Positions 6,340 to 14,953 of a stretch of 21,284 bases of DNA are shown here, piece after piece. A program made the position numbers and the translations under genes. The notes under the pieces are model-generated. The model worked only from the letters and a program-made list of their open reading frames with translations. It was not told where the DNA came from and made no database searches. Each line of letters begins with the position of its first letter. Within the stretch, counting starts at the first letter, position 1. Source of the stretch: Thermoplasmata archaeon (GTDB lineage: Archaea; Thermoplasmatota; Thermoplasmata; Thermoplasmatales; Thermoplasmataceae). The DNA lies in assembly GCA_021797525.1 (NCBI GenBank), contig JAJZZQ010000025.1:1-21284 (forward strand). Direction: 5' to 3'.

Positions 6340-7377
6340 TTATTCCTGCACCCTGTATCTGAGAATTGCACATATCCCACCAAAGGATTTAACTGTCTTG
6401 CCAGGCTCAGCCGAAGTGCTTATAATATGAACGCCGGAATGGAAGTTTCTGGCCATATTTATGAGTGATTTGATCTCGTTTTTCCTGAATTCCTCCTCAG
6501 TCACTATTAAAAGATCCACAGCTCCAAGTTCTAAAGCGGTTTTAACCTGGCTAAATCCATAAGTGGCCAGATTGTCCTTCCTGAGATGTGAAAGGAAATT
6601 CTCGACTATTCTGGAATCCTTGGAAAGCCTCAACTCATTCAATGCCTGTGATGCATCGCCTCCAGAGAGTAGTTCATAGATGGAGGCCTCATCACTTCTG
6701 GTCGTTGAATAGGTTTCAATTCTGGTGAAACCTGATATATTTTCTTGGAGGTACTTCTCCAGCTTTGCGGGTGTAAAACCTTCGCCCAGAATGATAAGTC
6801 CGTATCGCCTGTTTGAATATGTAGATAGCACATCGGCTATTTTTTTAAAATAGGAATTTTCCGAGTAGTTGGATTCGTACATCTTTCCTGACTTCTCGGA
6901 TTCAATGCTTGCCAGTTTCTGATTTCCATAGCTTCTTGAAAGAAATATTCCTGCACTTTCATCGTCCAGTGTTATGAATATAAGTTTGCCCCTTATTCCA
7001 CTATTTCCAGCTTCGTTCAGCAATTTCCGTTCTTCATCAGTCCATTGCTTTGATATCAAATCAAAACTGTCACCTATTGTCAGGGAGATTGATTGGTGAT
7101 CTCCCACATCATCCTCGGGGCCGTTCACTATTGTACCTAGAACTCTGAGGTTCCGCGAGAAATCCTGGAAACTTATGCTTTCACATCTTATTGTTACCGA
7201 AACAGGTTTTCGTTCTGTTTCCTTGGACCTGTTCATGTCCTGTTTACGCTCAACTCTCCTCATGACAGTGGTTCTGAGCATATCACCCGCAGAAAGCAGG
7301 TTACTCAGGTACCAGAGATCATCCTCCTCCTCGATTATAACTGTAGTTGAATTGTCCTGATTTTCCTTGATTATCAG
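6340..7377 (-). CDS. pelA: pelota (aPelota/Dom34), mRNA surveillance and ribosome-rescue factor; probable CTG start
   Basis: Pelota, with aEF1A/aABCE1 partners, rescues ribosomes stalled on defective mRNA. All three eRF1-like parts are visible: the Sm-like N-terminal domain (EEEDDLWYLSNLL, VMRRVERK), the central domain (YGLIILGEGFTPAKLEKYL, no GGQ, as expected) and the C-terminal domain (FSQVKTALELGAVDLLIVTEEE, HIISTSAEPGKTVKSFGGICAILRY). The first ATG in frame (7281) would remove the conserved IIKENQ...DDLWYLSN segment. No ATG, GTG or TTG exists between it and the in-frame stop at 7384-7386. CTG at 7377 lies five bases after a perfect GGTGAG and overlaps the stop of the upstream gene as CTGA. 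From it the protein is 345 residues, normal for archaeal pelota, and its N terminus aligns (M-IIKE). Second gene of a Mut7-C/pelota operon. Confidence 0.93.
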   Translation of the reverse strand: MIIKENQDNSTTVIIEEEDDLWYLSNLLSAGDMLRTTVMRRVERKQDMNRSKETERKPVSVTIRCESISFQDFSRNLRVLGTIVNGPEDDVGDHQSISLTIGDSFDLISKQWTDEERKLLNEAGNSGIRGKLIFITLDDESAGIFLSRSYGNQKLASIESEKSGKMYESNYSENSYFKKIADVLSTYSNRRYGLIILGEGFTPAKLEKYLQENISGFTRIETYSTTRSDEASIYELLSGGDASQALNELRLSKDSRIVENFLSHLRKDNLATYGFSQVKTALELGAVDLLIVTEEEFRKNEIKSLINMARNFHSGVHIISTSAEPGKTVKSFGGICAILRYRVQE

Positions 7378-7850
7378 GTCAGCTCACCTGTCAACTCTTT
7401 AAGGGTCTTCATGATGGATGATTGATGTGTACCATCCCAGTAAAACTTTCTGCATTTTTTGCATCGCCTTACAGGAATTTGTCTCTCATAAACCGAATCA
7501 GGTAAACTTTTCCGTGCTGCATGCAGATTAATCTGCTCAAGTTCGCCATTGCAGATTGAACATCTGCTGAGAAATGCCTCCGGATTTGGTGGGAATTCGG
7601 ATAATATCCGACTAATCTGCCCTTTAAAAGTCTTCTCTGATATAAGAATAGAATTCCTGACTCTTGAACTAAGTTCCCTATCTGACGTCACTATAATTCT
7701 GTTCTGTGAGTATGAAATGGAAATTACCTCGATGTCAGAAATCTGGCTACCGGCATATTCTGCGTCGAAGCCAAGAAATCGGAGCCATCTGCAGAGCCTG
7801 CCAAGCATTCCGTCAACCATGAATTTTGGGACTTCTTCAGGACTTTTCAC
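7374..7850 (-). CDS. Mut7-C domain RNase-like protein (PIN-like fold plus zinc ribbon)
   Basis: 158 residues of the Mut7-C (DUF82, COG1656) family, predicted to be a PIN-like ribonuclease. The N-terminal half has the family opening VDGMLGRLCRWLRFLGFDAEY with Asp13, and IIVTSDREL with Asp57. The C-terminal half is a zinc ribbon: Cys97/Cys100 (CSIC) and Cys130/Cys133 (CKKC), followed by KFYWDGTH. The start is GTG at 7850, preceded by a G-rich GGGGG element about five bases upstream. Its TGA overlaps the pelota CTG by two bases. Coupling of a likely RNase to the ribosome-rescue factor is suggestive, since no-go decay couples rescue to mRNA cleavage, but a functional link is inference. Confidence 0.9.
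   Translation of the reverse strand: MKSPEEVPKFMVDGMLGRLCRWLRFLGFDAEYAGSQISDIEVISISYSQNRIIVTSDRELSSRVRNSILISEKTFKGQISRILSEFPPNPEAFLSRCSICNGELEQINLHAARKSLPDSVYERQIPVRRCKKCRKFYWDGTHQSSIMKTLKELTGELT
7383..7388 (-). promoter_or_regulatory. Shine-Dalgarno GGTGAG that decides the pelota start
   Basis: On the minus strand, GGTGAG is followed by five bases and CTG (7377-7375), the same layout as GGTGAG and ATG at 3569-3582. It lies inside the last codons of the Mut7-C gene, so the two genes are translationally coupled. It supports initiation at CTG rather than at ATG 7281. Confidence 0.75.
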
Positions 7851-7919
7851 TGCAACCCCCTGATCATCTCAATATCTATGAGTTAACAGAAGCTTAAAAA
7901 ATTACATATTTAATAGGAT

Positions 7920-8504
7920 TTACTTTCTTCTGTTGAACACAAAGTATAGAACAACCATTGAGGCAACTATTGCAATTATAATAGCAGCATCCCTATAATC
8001 TACGCTAAGTGGGTTAACCCTTGGATGGCTCCATGTAAATCCAGGAAAAGCCCCAAGCTCCAGAGCCCTGAGATTCGTCAGGGTTACGCCGCCATATTTT
8101 ACCAGGGATTTGTCATTCTCTATCTTTTTAAAGGCTTTGGTAAAATTCTGCGCCGTGGGAGCTGCATTCATTTCCGAAAGGGCACTCACAAGCTGCAGAC
8201 CATAATAATTAAGCCCAGTGTATGAGGTGTCAAAGACTACCAAAGCCTCAGTTGAATTAGCACTCCAGTTATAGCCAGTAAATACAGAAGAGTTGCCAAG
8301 CACATCAGAGAAAAACAATGACCAGTCGCTGGATGTGATTGTGTAATTGGATGGTGTTCCCGTTACATAATAATTGAACGAGGGAAGAGAACTGGGAGGT
8401 GTCGGAAGTGGAGAAGGCGCAGAGGTTGCCGCAAGGCTAACTCCAGACGACATCACTATCAGGGAGAGAACAGCCATTGAAATCAGTATGTTGAGTTTCT
8501 TCAT
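7920..8504 (-). CDS. secreted, C-terminally membrane-anchored surface protein
   Basis: 194 residues, no recognised domain. A Sec signal peptide spans about 1-26 (MKKLNILIS then VLSLIVMSS, likely cut after SLAA). A Pro/Ser-rich stretch (PSPLPTPPSSLP) follows, then an extracellular region with several N-x-S/T sequons (NYT, NSS, NST, NFT) and many Tyr. It ends with a membrane helix near 172-191 and the positive tail FNRRK. This is a type I topology with the bulk outside, typical of S-layer-associated or binding proteins. It lies 57 bases downstream of the giant surface gene on the same strand but has its own box A, so it may be expressed alone or with it. The function is unknown. Confidence 0.82.
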   Translation of the reverse strand: MKKLNILISMAVLSLIVMSSGVSLAATSAPSPLPTPPSSLPSFNYYVTGTPSNYTITSSDWSLFFSDVLGNSSVFTGYNWSANSTEALVVFDTSYTGLNYYGLQLVSALSEMNAAPTAQNFTKAFKKIENDKSLVKYGGVTLTNLRALELGAFPGFTWSHPRVNPLSVDYRDAAIIIAIVASMVVLYFVFNRRK

Positions 8505-8539
8505 TCTTAACCGGTTTTTCGCATAATGAAAGATAACAA

Positions 8540-8547
8540 TATATAAC
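8540..8547 (-). promoter_or_regulatory. box A of the small surface-protein gene
   Basis: On the minus strand AAAGTTATATATTG is a clear TATA box. It predicts transcription start near 8514-8518, 10-14 bases before the ATG at 8504. It lies in the 57-base gap after the giant surface gene, allowing separate transcription. Confidence 0.55.
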
Positions 8548-8561
8548 TTTTGAATCCCATG

Positions 8562-11500
8562 CTATTTTTGCCTCACAATATTAGAATTATCTCCGGCTAC
8601 GGACTCCATCTCTATTTGAAATGAGACATAAGAATTGCCATCAGGGTCCGTTTGCCTGGTAAGGAGTTTCCCGGGATTGCGCTTTATCAGTTTCCGGACA
8701 GCGGTTCTGGAAACACCACTTTCAGTAGCGTTCCTTATCATTGTTCTGATGTCCGCATTTATGTTTTTTCTTATGTATTCCAGAACCTCTTTCTCTGTTT
8801 TGCTTCCTCGGTTATTTCTCCTCATAACAAAAAAGATGAGAAGTATTGGGCAAGCTATTTCAGGGATAGGCCCGGTTGAGAAAACATTCTTTGAATAGAC
8901 CTTATCACCTGCGTCCCCATTTACATGCACAGAAATTGTGCTGTATCCTGGTGTAAGAATGGCAAATACACTCTCATTGGAGCCAACCTTCCTGGAATTT
9001 AGAAATATTGAGTAACTGAAAGACCCTGTATCGTTCCCTTCAAGTATAGGGCTTATCTTTGCGAAGCCAAGTACCTGTGCTACATTTATAATAACATTGG
9101 TAATTACAGGAATGGAGGACACGTTGAAATATGCGGTTTTAGAACTGTTGCTGTTACCGCACAGATCAGTGTCTAAGGCGTAAACACGGTATCGCCCGTC
9201 CTTATTTATTGAGAGAATAACTGTGCCATTATCTTTGCCATATTCACCCTCTAGTCTGCTGTTTAGATAAATATATACGGTTGAGCTAACAGGATCAGAA
9301 ACAGAGTATTTGAATTGAATTTTTCCCTTTCCCACGCTGGATGGAACTGACAGGTTGATGTCTGGCTTTACCTTCGAATAAATAATCTCCAGTGAAGTTG
9401 TGTTGATACTTCCATATTTGTTTTCCTCATTTATGATGAACCATGATTTTGTGAAATCTCCAAAAAATTGGAAAGAACTTCCATTGAATGTTGAATTTTC
9501 AGAACCATTTAAATGAGAAACCGTGAAGGATTCACCTGATGAGGGAAACGGAATGGTAAAAATACTTGAGTTAGTATAATAAATCCTATTCAGCCAAGAA
9601 AAAGATGGAATGGAGTTGTTCACCCAGAAATTTACCTCTGAAGTGTTTGATAATCCCGATTGCCCTTTTGCCGAGATTACTGCTTTGTATTCTCCATTCT
9701 GTGAGAAAATATTTCTATAATTGCCAAGTGCAAAAACCACTTTTCCGATTTCTGACTCAGTGGAATTGATCAATCTTAATCCTCTAGGGTTGTATATCTG
9801 GATGTTAAGATCTGAAGTAGTGTTTGTGGTAACATTGATAAGCGGGTTTGCCCCTGTGCTGTCCTTAGAAAAAGATACATAATAACGGTTCATTGTGATA
9901 TGTACTGATGGCGCATAGGTAAGAATATTTATTACAGAATAGCCTATGAGAACTTCCTGACCTTGCGGGAATATACCAATAACAGTAATATTCCACTCAC
10001 CATTTCCAAGTTTAAGAACTGTGTTATTCACATCCGTTGACACATTTTCTCTTGATGAATTAGAAACAGCCTCCACCTTATATCTCGATACATTGCTGAG
10101 TGTTTCCCATCCAAAGCTAACAGAATCGCTGCTCAGATAGGAACCATTCCTTATCGTAAGTGTATCATTTTCCGTTAAGGGAATTATAAATATTTGCAAA
10201 GTAAGATTGTAAATTCTTCCGTATGTGTCAAAAAGAACCAAATGTAGAGAATAATTTCCTGTTAAATTTGCAGGCAGGTCTTCACTATAGTTCCTCCCCG
10301 TGAAATTTAACAGAAATCCCTCATTATAGAGGCCTTTAACCTTATCTTCCGGAATATTATTCAGCTCAAATTCAAGCCTGGAACCCTCCTTAATTGATGA
10401 TGAATTCTGGACAGTACCTAAATAAGGTTTAAAATCGTCCACCACAAACCCGGTGGTGATATTTACTCTGGAACCAATTTCATTCTCTACATCGAGCGAG
10501 ACATAGTTTGTGCCATTATTGAGCCTATCAGGGTATGCGACAACACTGCTGTTCATGATCCCGGCAGGTATACTGTTTATAAAGGCCTTAACCGTGTACT
10601 TGGAACTGGAGAATACGTTGAAGTTAAGATCTGCACTGCTTCCTGAATAATATTCCTTCAGGTTAAATTTTACTGATAAATTTGTGTCCGGGAGTGGATA
10701 GATGCCTCTGTAATACACATCTATCCTGCCTGCGTTGAACGAGAAAATTGATCCATTAGAGGAGCACAGCAACCTTGAACCCTGTGAAATAGGAAGCACA
10801 GTTATTCCAGACCCGTTAATGAGAAGATAAGAGGCTAAACTTTTTGCTAAAAGCCCTTCATCCATTGCCAGTTCGGGTAAAATGGAAAAATTTGAGTGCC
10901 AGAGTCCTGTGAAGCTGGAAGATACATAACTTCCTCCACTCCCGTTACCATTCCATATGCTATATGAAAGGCCTGATCCTTCAATGGTTCTCAGTAATGC
11001 AACAGAAGGAAATAGAGAGGCACCCATCTCTTGCAGCATTTGAAATGAGCTGTCAGAAATATTAGCCGCATATTGGTATTTTATGCCACTGGACTCATTG
11101 AAAACTGAAAAGTTGATAGTAGAACCTTTGAAACTTGCCCCAGTTATGTTGGAGCCGTTTACTGTGAAATTCAAAGCTTTCCCCGTTTTCAGGCTTAACA
11201 GAAACACTTTCCCTTCCCCTGAAAGAATTATATCTGAACTGTTTTTCACAAAAACTACAGAGGCTCTTGGCGTGTCGATTGTACCTCCCACATATTCCCT
11301 TGAGAAACTGTCTTCATTAATGGATATTAAACGAGTGCTGTTTTCCTCTGAAATCAGGCAATAATAGAAATCCCCTAATCCAAAGCTTTTCAATATGCTT
11401 TGAGAAATCTCTGGCTGGAAAATCTTCCATGAAGTCCTGTTCTGGAGGTTCAGTGCATATATGGAATCATTTGCGGAATTTTCATAGATGATTGAGTCTG

Positions 11501-12302
11501 TATGCGAATCATACCAGAATGCACTTTCTGAACTGTTGATTGAAAATGAACCGCCTATACTGGTTTCGTTCCATCCTTGACCTGAAACATTATTCAAGCT
11601 GGTTACAGATGACCTGTTTTCAAGGCTTATACTGAAGAGAGTGATATTGCAGAAAGGCCCTCCAATGAAAAAACTGCCATAATTAGAATCTGTTCCATTC
11701 TCAATGTTAATGGGGAACTCCACCGGAGTATAAGGGTTTGAACCGTTGCCAAATGAATAGAATAATGTTCTGAAGTTGTCCAGGGAGAGTTGTATAGTCA
11801 GATTTCTGTCCATTGAGGGATCTGCTCCAATTCTTGTAGTGTTACCTGAATCAAGATAATCATAACCTCCGTATCCGTAACCGAAGTATTGCCGCAAAAT
11901 TCTGCTTTTACCAAAATTGAGGATGATGTTAGACATTGTTTCATAATAATTACTGTTGGAATTCCAGTTGAAAGTCAATCTGATGCTCATGTTGCCACTG
12001 ATTGGGAATCTAATCTCAAAAGTAGTCCAGTTAACAACTCCATCCTGTGGTTTTGAAAATATGTTCAAGCCTTTCCCATATTCTAACGATTCAGTGGCGA
12101 TACGATAGTTGTTGCTTTTGTTCTTTACTAGAAACGAAAAGCCACTTCCATTTGATGGGAATGAACCAGATGGCTGCTTTGAAAAGTTATAGATCATAGG
12201 CTCCTGTTGAATATTGGTATGCACAGTTCCCATAGACACTCCTTGAAATGGTAGGGAAATACCCAGAAGAAGTATTAGTATAATATATACATGAATTTTC
12301 AT
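8562..12302 (-). CDS. giant surface glycoprotein-like membrane protein with cytoplasmic winged-helix-like tail
   Basis: 1246 residues from ATG 12302; a TTG nine codons upstream (12329) is an alternative. The ATG gives a compact signal peptide (MKIHVYIILILLLGISLPFQG). Residues about 25-230 look like a lectin/laminin-G-like beta sandwich (NLTIQLSLDNF, FFIGGPFCNITLFSISLE). About 240-540 resembles a beta-propeller (repeated short strand/turn units with YALNLQN and VFLLSLKTGKALNF). The remainder up to about 1140 resembles Ig/PKD-like modules. I count about 60 N-x-S/T sequons and only four or so extracellular Cys. A membrane helix follows near 1144-1159 (IPEIACPILLIFFVMRR), then an 87-residue basic cytoplasmic tail. 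The tail has the helix-helix-helix-wing pattern of a winged helix: EKEVLEYIRKN, IRTMIRNATESG, VSRTAVRKLIKRN, then wing LLTRQTDPDGNSYVSFQ. It suggests an outside sensor tied to a DNA-binding domain. Domain names are by eye. Confidence 0.85.
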   Translation of the reverse strand: MKIHVYIILILLLGISLPFQGVSMGTVHTNIQQEPMIYNFSKQPSGSFPSNGSGFSFLVKNKSNNYRIATESLEYGKGLNIFSKPQDGVVNWTTFEIRFPISGNMSIRLTFNWNSNSNYYETMSNIILNFGKSRILRQYFGYGYGGYDYLDSGNTTRIGADPSMDRNLTIQLSLDNFRTLFYSFGNGSNPYTPVEFPINIENGTDSNYGSFFIGGPFCNITLFSISLENRSSVTSLNNVSGQGWNETSIGGSFSINSSESAFWYDSHTDSIIYENSANDSIYALNLQNRTSWKIFQPEISQSILKSFGLGDFYYCLISEENSTRLISINEDSFSREYVGGTIDTPRASVVFVKNSSDIILSGEGKVFLLSLKTGKALNFTVNGSNITGASFKGSTINFSVFNESSGIKYQYAANISDSSFQMLQEMGASLFPSVALLRTIEGSGLSYSIWNGNGSGGSYVSSSFTGLWHSNFSILPELAMDEGLLAKSLASYLLINGSGITVLPISQGSRLLCSSNGSIFSFNAGRIDVYYRGIYPLPDTNLSVKFNLKEYYSGSSADLNFNVFSSSKYTVKAFINSIPAGIMNSSVVAYPDRLNNGTNYVSLDVENEIGSRVNITTGFVVDDFKPYLGTVQNSSSIKEGSRLEFELNNIPEDKVKGLYNEGFLLNFTGRNYSEDLPANLTGNYSLHLVLFDTYGRIYNLTLQIFIIPLTENDTLTIRNGSYLSSDSVSFGWETLSNVSRYKVEAVSNSSRENVSTDVNNTVLKLGNGEWNITVIGIFPQGQEVLIGYSVINILTYAPSVHITMNRYYVSFSKDSTGANPLINVTTNTTSDLNIQIYNPRGLRLINSTESEIGKVVFALGNYRNIFSQNGEYKAVISAKGQSGLSNTSEVNFWVNNSIPSFSWLNRIYYTNSSIFTIPFPSSGESFTVSHLNGSENSTFNGSSFQFFGDFTKSWFIINEENKYGSINTTSLEIIYSKVKPDINLSVPSSVGKGKIQFKYSVSDPVSSTVYIYLNSRLEGEYGKDNGTVILSINKDGRYRVYALDTDLCGNSNSSKTAYFNVSSIPVITNVIINVAQVLGFAKISPILEGNDTGSFSYSIFLNSRKVGSNESVFAILTPGYSTISVHVNGDAGDKVYSKNVFSTGPIPEIACPILLIFFVMRRNNRGSKTEKEVLEYIRKNINADIRTMIRNATESGVSRTAVRKLIKRNPGKLLTRQTDPDGNSYVSFQIEMESVAGDNSNIVRQK

Positions 12303-12410
12303 TATTTTATGAATCCCTAAATGGTTCAATTCTTAAGAAATCTTTTCTCCAATATTGCAAGACATAGAACCTGAACTTATTCAGCAAAGTGCAGATAAAA
12401 ATGACTCATT

Positions 12411-12420
12411 ACTTATATAT
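12411..12420 (+). promoter_or_regulatory. box A of the gap-radA-ACT operon
   Basis: ACTTATATAT is centred about 29 bases before the ATG at 12445, with no Shine-Dalgarno between. It identifies 12445 as the start of a leaderless mRNA and argues against the upstream in-frame TTG at 12355. Confidence 0.65.
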
Positions 12421-12444
12421 CTACCTGAGCAATTGTCTCTTGTC

Positions 12445-13461
12445 ATGATTAAAGTTGGAATAAACGGTTATGGTACTATTGGGAGAAGGGTTGCAGATGC
12501 CGTTTCCAGACAGAAAGATATGGAGGTCTCGGGAGTTATTAAGACAAAACCTGACTATGTGGCTATGACTGCTTCATCAAAATTCAAGCTCTTTGTACCC
12601 GAACGGGAGTCAATAAAAAAATTTCAGGAGAAATCCCTTGATGTTCAGGGGGACCTTGATGACCTGGTTTCGGCATCGGACATAATAATAGACTGTACGC
12701 CTGAGGGCCAGGGAGAAAAAAATATACAGATTTACAGAAAGCATAAAAAGAAAGCAGTTTTTCAAGGTGGAGAGTCATCTCACCTTGCTGATGTAAGCTT
12801 CAACGCCTATGCCAATTACAATTCCGCTTCTGGTAAAGAATACGTAAGAGTCGTATCATGCAATACAACAGGCCTGGCAAGAACTCTATCTACACTGCGG
12901 GATCACTTCGGAGTTACTGAGGCAAGTGCAACACTTATAAGGAGGGCAACAGACCCAAACGACAGCAAAAAGGGCCCCATAAATGCGCTTGAGCCAGATC
13001 TTCATTTTCCATCACATCATGGACCGGACGTAATGACAGTAATGGACGGTATTAACATTGAGACATCAGCAGTCAAAGCTCCAACAACTCTCATGCACCT
13101 TCATTCAGTCACTGTAAAGATTAAATCAGAAACTGATCTGGAGCATGTTCTGAAGGCATTTGAATCGAGAAGAAGACTGATGATTGTTTCCGGTAAAAAT
13201 GGGATAACATCAACTGCCCAGGTGATGGATCTTGCAAGGGAACTTGGCCGAGAGCGTTCCGACCTTTACGAAATTGCAATATGGAGAGAAAACGTAAATT
13301 TAAATGGCAGAAAGATCAATTACATGCAGGCAGTACATCAGGAAAGTGATGTAGTTCCGGAAAATGTAGATGCCGTTCGAGCAGTATTTGGGCTTCAGGA
13401 AAAGGAAAAGTCCATTGAACTCACAGACATGGCATTGGGAATAAAGGAAAAGGTGTATTAA
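12445..13461 (+). CDS. gap: glyceraldehyde-3-phosphate dehydrogenase, archaeal class II
   Basis: 338 residues, normal for the archaeal enzyme, which interconverts glyceraldehyde-3-phosphate and 1,3-bisphosphoglycerate with NAD(P). The Rossmann motif [12 protein letters not shown] begins at residue 5. Catalytic Cys139 lies in [11 protein letters not shown]. His residues of [12 protein letters not shown] and the C-terminal [14 protein letters not shown] are family landmarks. VIKTKPD near 31-37 ends the second cofactor strand, where archaeal enzymes accept NADP. Thermoplasmatales use a non-phosphorylating Entner-Doudoroff route downward, so this enzyme probably works mainly in gluconeogenesis (known for the group, inferred here). 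Start at ATG 12445, based on the box A and family length; the extra 30 residues from TTG 12355 do not fit. Stop and the next ATG overlap as TAATG. Confidence 0.96.
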   Translation: MIKVGINGYGTIGRRVADAVSRQKDMEVSGVIKTKPDYVAMTASSKFKLFVPERESIKKFQEKSLDVQGDLDDLVSASDIIIDCTPEGQGEKNIQIYRKHKKKAVFQGGESSHLADVSFNAYANYNSASGKEYVRVVSCNTTGLARTLSTLRDHFGVTEASATLIRRATDPNDSKKGPINALEPDLHFPSHHGPDVMTVMDGINIETSAVKAPTTLMHLHSVTVKIKSETDLEHVLKAFESRRRLMIVSGKNGITSTAQVMDLARELGRERSDLYEIAIWRENVNLNGRKINYMQAVHQESDVVPENVDAVRAVFGLQEKEKSIELTDMALGIKEKVY

Positions 13462-14429
13462 TGGCAGAGGATAAGAAAGAAACTAAGAAAATAACCATAG
13501 AAGACCTTCCCGGAGTGGGAGAGGCAACAGCAGAGAAACTGAGAGAGAATGGCTTTGACGACATAATGACTTTGGCAGTGGCTTCACCCAAGGATCTGTC
13601 AGATCTCGCCGGTATTGCGGAGGGAAGCGCAATCAAGATTATAGCCTCCGCCAGGAAATTTGCGGATGTTGGAAACTTTGAAACCGGGGAGCAGATTCTT
13701 GAACGAAGAAAGGATGTTACAAAGCTATCCACTGGCTCAAAAAATCTTGACAACCTGCTGGGAGGCGGCCTTGAAACACAGTCAATCACGGAGTTCTTCG
13801 GAGAATTTGGATCAGGTAAGACTCAAATCATGCATCAGCTTGCAGTAAACTGTACCAGGGCCATAGAGGAGGGCGGCTTCAATTCGGATGTTCTTATTAT
13901 CGACACAGAAAACACTTTCAGACCTGAGAGAATAATTCAGATGTCAAAATTCAGAGGGGCGGATCCAGATGAGGTCCTCAAAAGGATCCATGTGGCAAGG
14001 GCCTATAATTCACACCATCAAATACTCCTTGCGGAGAGAGCTTCAGAGATGGCAAAGGAATTCCCGATCCGACTGCTTATAGTGGATTCACTGACATCCC
14101 ACTTCAGATCTGAATATATGGGCAGGGGTTCTCTTTCAGAGAGACAGCAGCTCCTGAACAGGCACATGCATGATCTGCTGAAATTTTCAACAATCAACAA
14201 CTCGGTAATTGCTGTAACCAACCAGGTTTCAGCCAGACCTGATGTTTTCTTTGGAGATCCCACTGCACCAATTGGTGGAAATATTGTGGGCCATACCGCC
14301 ACTTTCAGAGTTTATCTCAGGAAGAGCAAGGGTGGAAAGAGAATTGCGCGATTGATTGATTCCCCATACCTACCTGAGGGAGAGACAGTAGTTCAGATAT
14401 CAGAGGATGGAGTTACGGACGGAGTATAG
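13461..14429 (+). CDS. radA: RadA recombinase
   Basis: 322 residues. RadA is the archaeal RecA/Rad51 recombinase that forms filaments on single-stranded DNA and catalyses strand exchange. The helix-hairpin-helix N-terminal domain ([17 protein letters not shown], 16-32) is followed by the linker [12 protein letters not shown]. The FETG here occupies the place of the FxxA polymerisation motif, with Gly in place of Ala. The ATPase core has Walker A GEFGSGKT (114-121), Walker B RLLIVDS (204-210), and loop regions near [10 protein letters not shown] and [20 protein letters not shown]. The start ATG overlaps the gap stop by one base, with GGTG at 13452-13455 five bases upstream, so translation is coupled to gap. 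Second gene of the gap-radA-ACT operon. Confidence 0.98.
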   Translation: MAEDKKETKKITIEDLPGVGEATAEKLRENGFDDIMTLAVASPKDLSDLAGIAEGSAIKIIASARKFADVGNFETGEQILERRKDVTKLSTGSKNLDNLLGGGLETQSITEFFGEFGSGKTQIMHQLAVNCTRAIEEGGFNSDVLIIDTENTFRPERIIQMSKFRGADPDEVLKRIHVARAYNSHHQILLAERASEMAKEFPIRLLIVDSLTSHFRSEYMGRGSLSERQQLLNRHMHDLLKFSTINNSVIAVTNQVSARPDVFFGDPTAPIGGNIVGHTATFRVYLRKSKGGKRIARLIDSPYLPEGETVVQISEDGVTDGV

Positions 14430-14437
14430 GAATACAA

Positions 14438-14953
14438 ATGTGGCAGTATATCAACGAGAGCTTCAAAAAATACCCTTCACAGCAGAAAGTCCTGGTGAAA
14501 CTGATAAGTCTTGGGCTATCCGTGAGGAGAGATTTCGAAGGTGTCCCAAGGATATACTGCTCGGATGTTGAGGTCAAGGCTTCAGCCCTTGCATCTTCTC
14601 TAGACATAGACAGGAGAGCCGTACTTGATGCCCTGGACAAGATAGTCCAGGATGAGAAGATGGCAGTTTTTTTCGCTAACATAACGCCTGTTCCTGACTT
14701 CGGTAAAGTTAGCACACACCTTGGTATGGGTGTCATACAGATACTCCCGGAATCAGCCACAAAGCCTGGAATAATCGCAGGGGTGTCCAGGATATTCAGT
14801 GAAGAGGGAATAAGCATAAGGCAGGTTCTTGTAGATGATCCAGAACTATCCGAGAGCCCAAAGGCAACAATAGTGACAGACGGCCAGATACCATCCAGAC
14901 TCCTGTCTGAGATCCGTAAAATACCAGGTGTTCAGGCAGTACTCCTTCTCTGA
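14438..14953 (+). CDS. HTH plus ACT domain regulatory protein (COG2061-like)
   Basis: 171 residues. The N-terminal half (about 10-75) looks like a winged helix: KVLVKLISLGLSVRR, VKASALASSLDIDRRAVLDALDKIV, then a strand. The C-terminal half (about 95-171) is an ACT domain: GVIQILPES, then KPGIIAGVSRIFSEEGISIRQVLVDDP, the typical ACT beta-alpha-beta with Gly at the ligand turn, then KATIVTDGQIP and a final IRKIPGVQAVLLL. ACT domains bind amino acids, so this is probably an amino-acid-responsive regulator; archaeal COG2061 members have this architecture. It starts eight bases after radA with only a weak AGGA element, so it is likely the last gene of the gap-radA transcript. Its target is unknown. 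The stop codon lies in a 16-bp palindrome shared with purK. Confidence 0.82.
   Translation: MWQYINESFKKYPSQQKVLVKLISLGLSVRRDFEGVPRIYCSDVEVKASALASSLDIDRRAVLDALDKIVQDEKMAVFFANITPVPDFGKVSTHLGMGVIQILPESATKPGIIAGVSRIFSEEGISIRQVLVDDPELSESPKATIVTDGQIPSRLLSEIRKIPGVQAVLLL

Noticed and set aside
6340..7281. Pelota starting at ATG 7281
   Set aside because: It drops about 32 residues that contain the conserved DDLWYL segment and ignores the GGTGAG-positioned CTG.
12355..12444. Ninety-base N-terminal extension of GAPDH from TTG 12355
   Set aside because: Not part of the family, and it overlaps the box A at 12411-12420.
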